Source: Micromonospora sp. HNM0581
Lineage (GTDB): Bacteria > Actinomycetota > Actinomycetes > Mycobacteriales > Micromonosporaceae
DNA: 64,000 nt
NCBI RefSeq assembly: GCF_012726175.1
Contig: NZ_JAASAD010000015.1
Location: 62,001-126,000, forward strand
Direction of reading: 5' to 3'
Shown here one piece after another: positions 51,583 to 60,074 of the stretch. The position numbers were made by a program, and so were the translations under genes. The notes beneath the pieces were generated by a model. That model was given only the letters and a program-made list of their open reading frames with translations, did not search any database and was not told the DNA's origin. Each line of letters opens with the position of its first letter. Within the stretch, counting starts at the first letter, position 1.

Positions 51583-52161
51583 TCAGCGGCCCTGGAGAGC
51601 GTCGAGAGCGACAGCCACCGCGATCACCAGACGTCGGTCGACCTGCGGGTTCCGGATCTCCACGACGTACCGGTCGCGCAGACCCCACTTCTTGACCACG
51701 GAGAAGACGGGTGTGCCGTCCGCGACGAAATCGAAGTGGTACGGCACCCAGGACAGCGAGTCGACGAAACGGCGTATCAGCGCCACCGGCATGCTGCGTT
51801 CCTGGCCGGTGACAGGAGGCAGACCGGCCTGTTCGACGTGCCAGGTCGAGCGGAGCAGGGACTGCGCGAAGTCCTTCCGGAACAGTCCGATCGGGTTGCC
51901 GGCATGATCGGTGACGTCGTACGTTGCACCGAGGTCGAGGCGCTGGCGTGCCTTGAAACCGAGCAGTGGCTGCTGCTTGGAATCATCCGTGTAGATCGTC
52001 ACCTGTTCTTTGAAAGCGAGCCGCTTCTGCTGGGCGAACGCCAACAACCCGCCCTCGGAGCCGTTCGGCGCGACACCGTGCACCTCGTACTGGTTGACCA
52101 TGAACCGCAACCGCTGACGGATGTGGAACTGCTGCTGTGCCTGCAAGCCGTCAAGCCGCAT
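51583..52161 (-). CDS. LURP-one/scramblase-like family protein
   Basis: A 192-aa soluble protein with the tubby/LURP-one-like beta-barrel pattern: YEVHGVAPNGSEGGLLAFAQQKRLAFKEQVTIYTDD, then GATYDVTDHAGNPIGLFRKDF and FDFVADGTPVFSVVKKWGLRDRYVVEI (each recognisable in part, e.g. NPIGLFRKDF). No catalytic residues are known for bacterial members and function is unknown. ATG 52161; the 128-bp gap upstream holds the helicase terminator. Confidence 0.75.
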   Translation of the reverse strand: MRLDGLQAQQQFHIRQRLRFMVNQYEVHGVAPNGSEGGLLAFAQQKRLAFKEQVTIYTDDSKQQPLLGFKARQRLDLGATYDVTDHAGNPIGLFRKDFAQSLLRSTWHVEQAGLPPVTGQERSMPVALIRRFVDSLSWVPYHFDFVADGTPVFSVVKKWGLRDRYVVEIRNPQVDRRLVIAVAVALDALQGR

Positions 52162-52261
52162 GAGAACTCCTCAACTGTGGTGCGCCGGAGTGTCGCACAG
52201 CCGAACGACAGGTGCGCAGGTTCGAGCGGTCAGCGCACGCCGTCGACCACCGAGTTGCCCG

Positions 52262-52289
52262 CCCGCCCGGGTTTTCATACCCGGGCGGG
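52262..52289 (-). terminator. Terminator of the helicase gene
   Basis: CCCGCCCGGGT (52262-52272) pairs perfectly with ACCCGGGCGGG (52279-52289), six-base loop, immediately after the helicase stop. Confidence 0.8.
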
Positions 52290-54776
52290 TCACTTCGGCA
52301 GGTTGGTGAGCACCGCGTCGAGCACCCGGATCGCGTCCGGCTTGGACAGCGGACTGTTGCCGTTGCCGCATTTGGGTGACTGGACGCAGGACGGGCAGCC
52401 GGCCTCGCAACCGCACTCGGCGATCGCGTCGCGGGTGGCCCGCAGCCAGGACGCGGCCATGCCGTACGCCCGCTCCGCAAAGCCGGCACCCCCCGGGTGG
52501 CCGTCGTAGACGAAAACCGTCGGAGCCTCGGTGTCCGGGTGCACCGCTGTGGAGAGCCCGCCGATGTCCCACCGGTCGCAGGTGGCAACCAGCGGCAGAA
52601 GCCCGATCGCGGCATGTTCGGCCGCGTGCAGCGCCCCCGGCACGTCGGCCGGCTCCACCCCCGCACCGACGAGCGACTCGGGAGAAAGCGTGAACCAGAC
52701 CGCGACGGTACGCAGCTCACGGGCCGGCAGGTCCAACGGACGGGTGTCGATCACCTCACCGGTGGCGATCCGTCGCCGCTGGTAGGAGACCACCTGGCTG
52801 GTGACGTCGACCTCACCGAGGAAAAGTCCTACCGGCCCGGCGTCCACGTAGGAACGGACCGAGACCACCGACAGCGACGTGACGTCGCGGGCGTGGGTGG
52901 ACCAGTCCGGCTCCTCATGGTGCACCAGCGCACATCCGTCGTCGAGATCGAGCGCGTCGACCACGTACGACACGCCCTGATGCAGGTAGACCGCGCCGGG
53001 GTGCAGCAGGAAGTGTGCGGAGCCGCCGTCGACCGTGCCGAGTAGCCGGCCGGTCGCCGACTCCACCACGCACACCGGCGCGCCGCCTTCACCGCGCAGA
53101 TCCACCTCGGGTCGCTCCCGGTGCCGCCAGTACCAGCCGGTCGGCCGCTGCCGCAGCGCGCCCACCTCGACCAGAGCCGCCACGGCCTCCTCGGCGCCGT
53201 CCCCGAAAAGCTTCAGGTCGGCTGCCGTCAACGGAGCCTCCGCAGCCGCGCAGGCCAGTTGGGGGCCGAGCACGTACGCGTTGGCCGGGTCGAGGACCGT
53301 CGCCTCCACCGGCGCACCGAAGACGGCCTCCGGATGGTGCACCAGGTAGGTGTCCAACGGGTCGTCCCGGGCCACCAACACCGCCAGGGCCTCCTGGCCG
53401 GAGCGCCCGGCCCGGCCCGCCTGCTGCCACAGCGACGCACGGGTGCCCGGGTACCCGCAGATGACGACGGCGTCCAGCCCGATCAGATCCACGCCCAGTT
53501 CCAGGGCGTTGGTCGAGGCCAGCCCCAGCAGGTCGCCGTGCAGCAGCGCCCGCTCCAACTCGCGGCGTTCCTCGCGTAGGTAGCCGGCGCGGTACGCGGC
53601 CACCCGGTCGCCGAGCCCCGGCACCGCCTCGTCGAGGCTGCGTCGGGCGCTGGCCGCCACCACCTCGGCACCCCGGCGGGAGCGGACGAAGGCGAGCGTA
53701 CGGACCCCGGTGGCGACAGTGTCGGCGAGCAGATCGGCGGTCTCCCGCAGCGCCGAGCGGCGGACCTGATTCAGCTCAGGACCCGCACCGGGCTCGCCGG
53801 ACCCGTCGGTGGACGGGTCCGGCGGCAGCAGTGGCGGTTCCCAGAGGGCGAAGGTGACCCCGGCCCGCGGTGAGGTGTCCTCGGTGACGGCTGACACCGG
53901 GAGGCCGGTCAGTCGGCCGGCCGCTGTGGCCGGATCACCCGAGGTCGCCGACGCCAGCACGAACGTCGGTCCGTTGTTCCGCCCGTACCGGGCGCACTGC
54001 CGCCGTAGCCGGCGCAGCACGTGGGCGACGTGTGAGCCGAACACGCCCCGGTAGACGTGGCACTCGTCGACGACCACGTACGCCAGTCGTCGCAGGAAAC
54101 CGGACCACTGGGCGTGGCCGGGCAGGATGCCGTGGTGCAGCATGTCAGGGTTGGTCAGCACGAACCGGGAATGTCGTCGGATCCACTCCCGCTCGGCTCG
54201 TGAGGTGTCACCGTCGTAGCAGGCCGGGCGTACACCCTCGACCTCCAGCGCGGCGACGGCGCGTAACTGGTCGGCGGCGAGCGCCTTGGTCGGCGCCAGG
54301 TAGAGCACCGTGGCGCGCGGGTCGGCGAGCAGCGTGGCCAGCGCGGGCAACTGGTACGCCAGGGACTTGCCGGACGCGGTGCCGGTGGCCACCACGACGT
54401 GCCGACGATCGTACGCCAGGTCAGCCGCCTCGGCCTGGTGCCGCCATGGTGTGCTCACCCCGCGTCGGGCGTACGCCGCACGGAGTTCCGCCGGAGCCCA
54501 CGACGGCCACGGTGCCGGCTCACCGACCCGGGGTGGCACCCGCTCGACGTGTGTGACCGGGTCGGCTGGTTGCCGCTGGCGCAGCCGGTGCAGCAGCTCT
54601 CCTGGCGTGACGCCCGGTGGGTCGGTGGGGTGGGCGTCCGGCGGGTCGGTCGCAGGGACGGTGTTCGGCTGGTCGGGCACCGGAGTCGGTCCCGGCGGGG
54701 CGGCGGGGACCGCACCCGGCGGTCGCTCGGGGCCGCTGCCGGCGGATACGGTGGCTGCCGAGGTCACGTCCTGCAC
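52290..54776 (-). CDS. DECH-box ATP-dependent helicase with C-terminal DUF1998/zinc region
   Basis: An 828-aa superfamily 2 helicase of the actinobacterial 'helicase/secretion neighbourhood' type, related to MrfA. Motif I is ATGTASGKSLAYQLP, motif II VVVDECHVYRG, motif III LASATSGDP and motif VI QQAGRAGRSG. The C-terminus has a four-cysteine cluster (CGCEAGCPSCVQSPKCG). Probably DNA repair or recombination; the link to Tad genes is positional. GTG 54776 is chosen; the frame is open to a TTG at 54878, only 29 bp from bldG, which is less likely. Confidence 0.85.
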   Translation of the reverse strand: MQDVTSAATVSAGSGPERPPGAVPAAPPGPTPVPDQPNTVPATDPPDAHPTDPPGVTPGELLHRLRQRQPADPVTHVERVPPRVGEPAPWPSWAPAELRAAYARRGVSTPWRHQAEAADLAYDRRHVVVATGTASGKSLAYQLPALATLLADPRATVLYLAPTKALAADQLRAVAALEVEGVRPACYDGDTSRAEREWIRRHSRFVLTNPDMLHHGILPGHAQWSGFLRRLAYVVVDECHVYRGVFGSHVAHVLRRLRRQCARYGRNNGPTFVLASATSGDPATAAGRLTGLPVSAVTEDTSPRAGVTFALWEPPLLPPDPSTDGSGEPGAGPELNQVRRSALRETADLLADTVATGVRTLAFVRSRRGAEVVAASARRSLDEAVPGLGDRVAAYRAGYLREERRELERALLHGDLLGLASTNALELGVDLIGLDAVVICGYPGTRASLWQQAGRAGRSGQEALAVLVARDDPLDTYLVHHPEAVFGAPVEATVLDPANAYVLGPQLACAAAEAPLTAADLKLFGDGAEEAVAALVEVGALRQRPTGWYWRHRERPEVDLRGEGGAPVCVVESATGRLLGTVDGGSAHFLLHPGAVYLHQGVSYVVDALDLDDGCALVHHEEPDWSTHARDVTSLSVVSVRSYVDAGPVGLFLGEVDVTSQVVSYQRRRIATGEVIDTRPLDLPARELRTVAVWFTLSPESLVGAGVEPADVPGALHAAEHAAIGLLPLVATCDRWDIGGLSTAVHPDTEAPTVFVYDGHPGGAGFAERAYGMAASWLRATRDAIAECGCEAGCPSCVQSPKCGNGNSPLSKPDAIRVLDAVLTNLPK

Positions 54777-54907
54777 TCTCGCACTGGTGTTCGGGTGAAG
54801 GGAAATCGACGGGCCGGTGCGGGTGGATCTGCCCCGGTGAGTCGTCAGCCCGACCCTGGGGTAGTGGTTAGATGCCAAGAGAGTTTACGGCTGGCTGAGG
54901 AGGACGG

Positions 54908-55249
54908 ATGGAGCTGTCGCTGGCGACCCGCACCGTGGGTGAGCACACGGTGCTCGAGGTCGGCGGTGAGGTGGACGTCTACACCGCCCCCCGCCTGCGC
55001 GAACGGCTCCTGGAACTGATCGACGCCGGGGCCCGGCACGTGGTGGTCGACCTGGGCCGGGTGGACTTTCTCGACTCCACCGGGCTCGGTGTGCTTGTCG
55101 GCGCGCTCAAGCGGCTGCGCACCGCGGACGGCACCTTCGCCCTGGTCTGCGACAAGGAACCCCTGCTCAAGATCTTCCGGATCACCGCGTTGGATCAGGT
55201 GTTCCCGCTGTATCCGACGGTCGAAGCGGCGACCGGCGTCGGCAAGTGA
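54908..55249 (+). CDS. bldG: Anti-sigma factor antagonist BldG
   Basis: A 113-aa STAS-domain protein. DLGRVDFLDSTGLGVLVGAL contains the phosphorylatable S57, and the sequence closely follows Streptomyces BldG, required for development and stress sigma control. ATG 54908 has ribosome site GAGGAGGA. It overlaps the next gene, matching the bldG-apgA pair of Streptomyces. Confidence 0.92.
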   Translation: MELSLATRTVGEHTVLEVGGEVDVYTAPRLRERLLELIDAGARHVVVDLGRVDFLDSTGLGVLVGALKRLRTADGTFALVCDKEPLLKIFRITALDQVFPLYPTVEAATGVGK

Positions 55250-55683
55250 TGGCCACGGTCCGGCTCTCCTTCTCGCCCGCACCGGTGCACGTGCGTACCG
55301 CCCGTCTGGTCGGCGTCGCGGTGGCCCGGCGTGCGGGCGTTCGCGAGGATCTGCTCGACGAGGTTCGCCTGGCCATCGGTGAGGCGTGCACGAGGGCGGT
55401 TGCTCTGCACCGGCAGCACGGCCTCGCCGAGCCGGTGCTCGTGGAGATGTCCGATGCGGGGGCGTACTCGGTGCGGGTGGTGGACCGGGCGCCGATCGAG
55501 GCGAGCATCGGTCTCGCCGTACTCGACGCCGACCAGTTGGCGAACGAGTCACTCGACGAGGACGATCTGACCACTGGTGTCGGTTTTGCACTTCTCGCCG
55601 GATTTGTCGAAGACCTTCAGGTTCGCCCGGTCGACGAGGGTGTGGGGACCGAGGTACGGATGGTCTGGCCGGTGAGCCGCTGA
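55246..55683 (+). CDS. Anti-sigma factor partner of BldG (ApgA/RsbW-like)
   Basis: A 145-aa protein in the position of Streptomyces ApgA, with an HATPase-type fold. The N-box region reads DEVRLAIGEACTRAV, where RsbW kinases have E-x-x-x-N, and no DxGxG box is visible (VVDRAPIEAS), so ATP binding or kinase action is doubtful. It probably binds BldG and a sigma factor. GTG 55246 overlaps the bldG stop; ATG 55249 is equally possible. Confidence 0.78.
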   Translation: MMATVRLSFSPAPVHVRTARLVGVAVARRAGVREDLLDEVRLAIGEACTRAVALHRQHGLAEPVLVEMSDAGAYSVRVVDRAPIEASIGLAVLDADQLANESLDEDDLTTGVGFALLAGFVEDLQVRPVDEGVGTEVRMVWPVSR

Positions 55684-55982
55684 CGTTCTCGCGGAGCCGT
55701 CGACCGGCCGACAGCCGGATCCATGGATCGTCTCCTATATCAAATTTCGTCTCCTAGCACAGCGACGGAGATCATCCACAACCGCCGCCACCTCGGTGTG
55801 ACCTCGAACACTGCGGGCGGCTAGAGTACGCGGGTTGTCAGCAAGTGATCCACCCGGTGGCCAGCGCAGATGGTCGTGGAGTCGCTGTTCGTCGGGTGGA
55901 TCGGCGCGCTTGCGATTCGCATCCAGGCGCCGGACGGTGCGTCTCCACCGGCCGGCGCGTTGTTCGGCACAGGAGGACACAG

Positions 55983-58361
55983 ATGTCCGACACCTTGGCC
56001 GCCGAGGGCGGCGGGATCTCCCTCACCGGAGCCAATGTCACGTACGTCGTCATCGCCGCGGTGATCGCGCTGGTCGCGCTCGCCTTCGCCGCCGCGCTGA
56101 CGAAAACGGTGCTGGCCGCCGGCAAGGGCACCACAAACATGCAGGAGATCTCCGGGGCCGTGCAGGAGGGCGCCTCGGCCTACCTGCTCCGGCAGTTCCG
56201 GACCCTGGCGATCTTCGTGGTGATCGCCGTGGTTCTGCTGTTCCTGCTGCCGGTGCACGACACCGACGGCAGCGAAACCGCGGTGAAGATCGGTCGCTCG
56301 CTCTTCTTCGTGGTCGGCGCCCTGTTCAGCGCCTTCATCGGCGGCGCGGGCATGTGGTTGGCGACCCGAGCCAACCTGCGGGTGGCCGCCGCAGCCCGGG
56401 AGCGCCAAGGTGGCCGCGAGGCGGCCATGAAGATCGCATTTCGGACCGGTGGTGTGGTGGGCTTCCTCACCGTCGGTCTCGGCCTCTTCGGTGCCGCGCT
56501 CGTCGTTCTGATCTTCCGGGGTGACGCACCGACGGTGCTTGAGGGCTTCGGCTTCGGCGCCGCGCTGCTGGCCATGTTCATGCGGGTCGGTGGTGGCATC
56601 TTCACCAAGGCCGCCGACGTCGGTGCCGACCTGGTCGGCAAGGTCGAGCAGGGCATCCCCGAGGACGACCCCCGCAACGCCGCCACCATCGCCGACAACG
56701 TGGGCGACAACGTCGGCGACTGCGCCGGCATGGCCGCCGACCTCTTCGAGTCGTACGCGGTCACCCTGGTCGCCGCGCTGATCCTCGGCCGGGCCGCGTT
56801 CGGCACCGACGGTCTGGTCCTACCGCTGATCATCTCGACCATCGGAGTGCTGGTCGCCATCATCGGCGTCTTCATCACCCGGCTACGCGCCTCCGATCGC
56901 AACGGCCTGACCGCGATCAACCGAGCCTTCTACCTCTCCGCGGTGATCTCGGCGGTGCTGGTCGCGGTTGCCTCGTTCGCCTACCTCCAGCCGTCCTGGG
57001 CGGCGCAACTCGGTGACGACTGGCGGACCACCCTCGGTGTGAACGGTGGGGACCCGCTCTTCGGTCCCCGTGGTGTGGTCATCGGCGCCGTGATCATCGG
57101 TATCGTGCTGGCCGCCGCCATCCAGGCACTCACCGGCTACTTCACCGAGACCGACCGGCGCCCGGTGCAGGACATCGGCAAGAGTTCACAGACCGGCCCG
57201 GCCACCGTCATCCTCGCCGGCATCAGCGTCGGCCTGGAGTCGGCGGTCTACTCGGCGCTGCTCATCGGCGCCGGTGTCTTCGGTGCGTTCCTGCTGGGCG
57301 GCGGCTCGATCACCCTGTCGTTGTTCGCCGTGGCGCTGGCCGGTACCGGCCTGCTCACCACCGTCGGTGTGATCGTCGCGATGGACACCTTCGGCCCGAT
57401 CTCCGACAACGCCCAGGGCGTGGCCGAGATGTCCGGCGACATCGACGAGCACGGTGCCCGTACCCTCACCGAGCTGGACGCTGTCGGCAACACCACCAAG
57501 GCGATCACCAAGGGCATCGCGATCGCCACCGCGGTGCTGGCCGCCACCGCACTGTTCGGCTCGTACACCGACACGCTGCGCCTGGCGTACGCCGACGCCG
57601 GGGTGACCGACGTCGGCGCCGAGATCCTCAACGCGCTGAACGTGGCGAACCCACAGAACCTGGTCGGTCTGATCATCGGTGCGGCGGTGGTGTTCCTCTT
57701 CTCCGGTCTGGCCATCAACGCGGTCTCCCGCTCTGCGGGTGCGGTGGTCATGGAGGTCCGTCGGCAGTTCCGTGAACTGCCCGGGATCATGGACCGTACG
57801 CAGCGGCCGGAGTACGGCAAGGTGGTCGACATCTGCACCCGGGACGCCCAGCGTGAACTGCTGACTCCCGGCCTGCTGGCCATCCTGGCGCCGATCGCGG
57901 TCGGCTTCGGACTCGGCCCCGGTGCGCTGGCCTCCTACCTGGCCGGTGCGATCGGTGCCGGCACGCTGATGGCGGTCTTCCTGGCCAACTCCGGCGGCGC
58001 GTGGGACAACAGCAAGAAGATGGTCGAGGACGGTGCGTACGGCGGTAAGGGCTCCGAGGCACACGCCGCGACCGTCATCGGTGACACCGTCGGTGACCCG
58101 TTCAAGGACACCGCCGGTCCTGCCATCAACCCGCTGCTGAAGGTGATGAACCTGGTCTCGTTGCTGATCGCGCCGGCCGTGGTGGCCTGGAGCGTGGGCG
58201 ACGACCGCAACCCGGGCCTGCGGATCACCATCGCGGTGGTGGCGACGCTGATCGTCGTCGCGGCGGTGGTGTTCAGCAAGCGCAAGAGCGTGGTCATGGG
58301 CGACGACGCGGACAGCGGTTCCGGCAGCGCCGACCCACGTCCGGAGGCGATCAAGGCCTGA
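55983..58361 (+). CDS. hppA: Membrane-bound proton-translocating pyrophosphatase
   Basis: A 792-aa pump with about sixteen helices, hydrolysing pyrophosphate to export H+. The substrate loop GADLVGKVEQGIPEDDPRNAATIADNVGDN and the second acidic motif are intact. ELDAVGNTTKAITKG has lysine at the K+-determinant position, pointing to a K+-independent H+ pump. ATG 55983 has AGGAGGA. The ~300-bp leader has a TAGAGT -10-like hexamer at 55822-55827 and no gene. Confidence 0.95.
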   Translation: MSDTLAAEGGGISLTGANVTYVVIAAVIALVALAFAAALTKTVLAAGKGTTNMQEISGAVQEGASAYLLRQFRTLAIFVVIAVVLLFLLPVHDTDGSETAVKIGRSLFFVVGALFSAFIGGAGMWLATRANLRVAAAARERQGGREAAMKIAFRTGGVVGFLTVGLGLFGAALVVLIFRGDAPTVLEGFGFGAALLAMFMRVGGGIFTKAADVGADLVGKVEQGIPEDDPRNAATIADNVGDNVGDCAGMAADLFESYAVTLVAALILGRAAFGTDGLVLPLIISTIGVLVAIIGVFITRLRASDRNGLTAINRAFYLSAVISAVLVAVASFAYLQPSWAAQLGDDWRTTLGVNGGDPLFGPRGVVIGAVIIGIVLAAAIQALTGYFTETDRRPVQDIGKSSQTGPATVILAGISVGLESAVYSALLIGAGVFGAFLLGGGSITLSLFAVALAGTGLLTTVGVIVAMDTFGPISDNAQGVAEMSGDIDEHGARTLTELDAVGNTTKAITKGIAIATAVLAATALFGSYTDTLRLAYADAGVTDVGAEILNALNVANPQNLVGLIIGAAVVFLFSGLAINAVSRSAGAVVMEVRRQFRELPGIMDRTQRPEYGKVVDICTRDAQRELLTPGLLAILAPIAVGFGLGPGALASYLAGAIGAGTLMAVFLANSGGAWDNSKKMVEDGAYGGKGSEAHAATVIGDTVGDPFKDTAGPAINPLLKVMNLVSLLIAPAVVAWSVGDDRNPGLRITIAVVATLIVVAAVVFSKRKSVVMGDDADSGSGSADPRPEAIKA

Positions 58362-58376
58362 CGCGAAGGACACACC

Positions 58377-58412
58377 GGTCCCCGGTCGGCAACCAACTGC
58401 CGGCCGGGGACC
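58377..58412 (+). terminator. hppA terminator
   Basis: A 14-bp stem (58377-58390 with 58399-58412, one G-T wobble) and eight-base loop, 15 bp after the hppA stop. Confidence 0.8.
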
Positions 58413-58480
58413 CGCCGCCTGTCCGGACCCGGTACCGATGACCGGTGCCGACCGGCAGGAGAAGCCGTACGCTGCAACGC

Positions 58481-59023
58481 ATGCGTACGTGCCGGGCGGC
58501 AGCCGCCGGAAAGCTCACGGTGGTCCTGGCCACGCTGATGCTCGTGGCCGCCTGCGGCTCCAGCGGCCCCAGCCCGCGTGCCTGGGCTGCGTCGGTCTGC
58601 TCGGCGCTCACCCCCTGGCGGGCTGAGATCAGCAAGCTGACCAACAGCACCGATCAGCAGATGACCGCGCAGACCACCCCGGCGCAGGCCAAGGAGAACC
58701 TCGTCCGACTCTTCGGCGGCGCCGAGCAGGCAAGTGAGACGGCCCGGCGTAAGGTGGAGCAGGCCGGCGTGCCGGAGGTCGAGCACGGCGAGGAGGTCTC
58801 GGCCGGTTTCCGTGCCTCACTCGCGTCGATGCGGGATGCCTACGGCCGAGCCCGGAGCACGATCAACGGTCTGGGCACCGGTGAGGCCAGCAGCTTCTAC
58901 GACGGTGTGCAGGCCGCGGTGGAGTCCCTTCAGCAGGACTACGACGCGAGCGCGCTGGACACCAGCCGACTCGACTCCGAGGAGTTGAAGCGCGCCTTCG
59001 ACGAGGTACCGGAATGCCGTTGA
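58481..59023 (+). CDS. Lipoprotein of unknown function
   Basis: A 180-aa secreted protein. The signal peptide MRTCRAAAAGKLTVVLATLM ends in lipobox LVAAC with lipidated C25. The mature part is mostly helical, with Gln/Glu/Ala-rich stretches (~50-150), and only the lipobox and two further cysteines (near the N-terminus and in PECR at the end). No family recognised. ATG 58481 starts at the signal peptide. It overlaps the next gene by 10 bp. Confidence 0.75.
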   Translation: MRTCRAAAAGKLTVVLATLMLVAACGSSGPSPRAWAASVCSALTPWRAEISKLTNSTDQQMTAQTTPAQAKENLVRLFGGAEQASETARRKVEQAGVPEVEHGEEVSAGFRASLASMRDAYGRARSTINGLGTGEASSFYDGVQAAVESLQQDYDASALDTSRLDSEELKRAFDEVPECR

Positions 59024-59775
59024 GCGGTTCCGGCGAGACACCGGCGGCACAACCGCTGCCGGTGTCCTTCCCACCGCCTGTCGGAACACCACCGGTGCGC
59101 CACCGTCGGCCGACTGATCGTCGGCCCGGCCCGGCTGACCCGGCGACTGACGACGGGTCGGCGGCTCGGCCGGCGGCGGAACCGACCGACCTGACCGACC
59201 GGCAACTGGTCTTCTTCGGGGCGGAGACCGGTGAACCCGCGGTTGCTGATCTCGCCGGGCTGCTCGCCGGGCCGGGCGAGGTGCACCGGATGGGTGGCAC
59301 CGCCCGCCTGTCGGTGGAGGTCACGGCAGCGTGGCGGGTGCACGTACTCGTCGCCGAGCTGGCCCGGCGGGGTGTCCGGAGCAGCTGGACACCCACCGAT
59401 GACCAGCGGTACGCGGTGCGGACCGCGTACACCAGGGCGATCGTGCCCCTCGCGGCGGCCTGGTTGCGCGGATCGACGCAGCATCCGCCGCCCGGGTTCC
59501 AACTCGACGGTCGGCGGCTGCGGCTCTGGCTCGCCGCGGCCGGAGTCGCCGATCCGCCGGACTTTCTGCTCCACCTCGGCGGTAGCGAACCGGCGCGCTG
59601 GGCCGTGGTCGGCGCGGCCCTGGCCGCTGCCGGACTGACCGGTGACCTGGTCGCGACGGGACCCGGCGGCTGCGCATACCGGATCGCGGGTCGTCGTCGG
59701 ACGCGTCGGCTGGCCGAGCTGGTCGGTGAACGTCCGTCCGCGAGCCCGCCCTCGGCCTGGCCGGCCCGGGTCTGA
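59014..59775 (+). CDS. Conserved hypothetical protein (253 aa)
   Basis: A soluble protein. The first ~55 residues are Pro/Arg-rich and disordered-looking. The rest is alpha/beta with WRVHVLVAELARRGVRSSW and helical repeats. It may be a DNA-associated or regulatory protein: members of similar size occur upstream of topA in actinomycetes, but no domain is recognised. ATG 59014 lies inside the end of the lipoprotein gene. Confidence 0.65.
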   Translation: MPLSGSGETPAAQPLPVSFPPPVGTPPVRHRRPTDRRPGPADPATDDGSAARPAAEPTDLTDRQLVFFGAETGEPAVADLAGLLAGPGEVHRMGGTARLSVEVTAAWRVHVLVAELARRGVRSSWTPTDDQRYAVRTAYTRAIVPLAAAWLRGSTQHPPPGFQLDGRRLRLWLAAAGVADPPDFLLHLGGSEPARWAVVGAALAAAGLTGDLVATGPGGCAYRIAGRRRTRRLAELVGERPSASPPSAWPARV

Positions 59776-60074
59776 CAGCCGGCGTGGCTGTCCGATCCGA
59801 GACAGTCGGGTGTCGGGGAACAAAGGGAGAATCAGTCGGGTTCGACCTCCACCAGGGCTGCCATGGTCACAGTGGCCCGCTCGTCACCCTACCCAGGGTG
59901 TACGGTGACGCCGTCCGGCGTGACCACAGATCGTCCGGGCGAATCCTCGCCCCCGAAACCCGAAACACGGACGGCGCGTTACGTTGGACATCCGGACCGC
60001 CGGGTGCCGGTGGGACGAGTGCGCCCCGAGCCGGGCAGGCGCGGCCATTGAGTGGGAATGAGGTCGAAACAGAC

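Noticed and set aside
59784..60074. 97-residue N-terminal extension of TopA
   Set aside because: No similarity to topoisomerase I; family N-terminus begins at GTG 60075.
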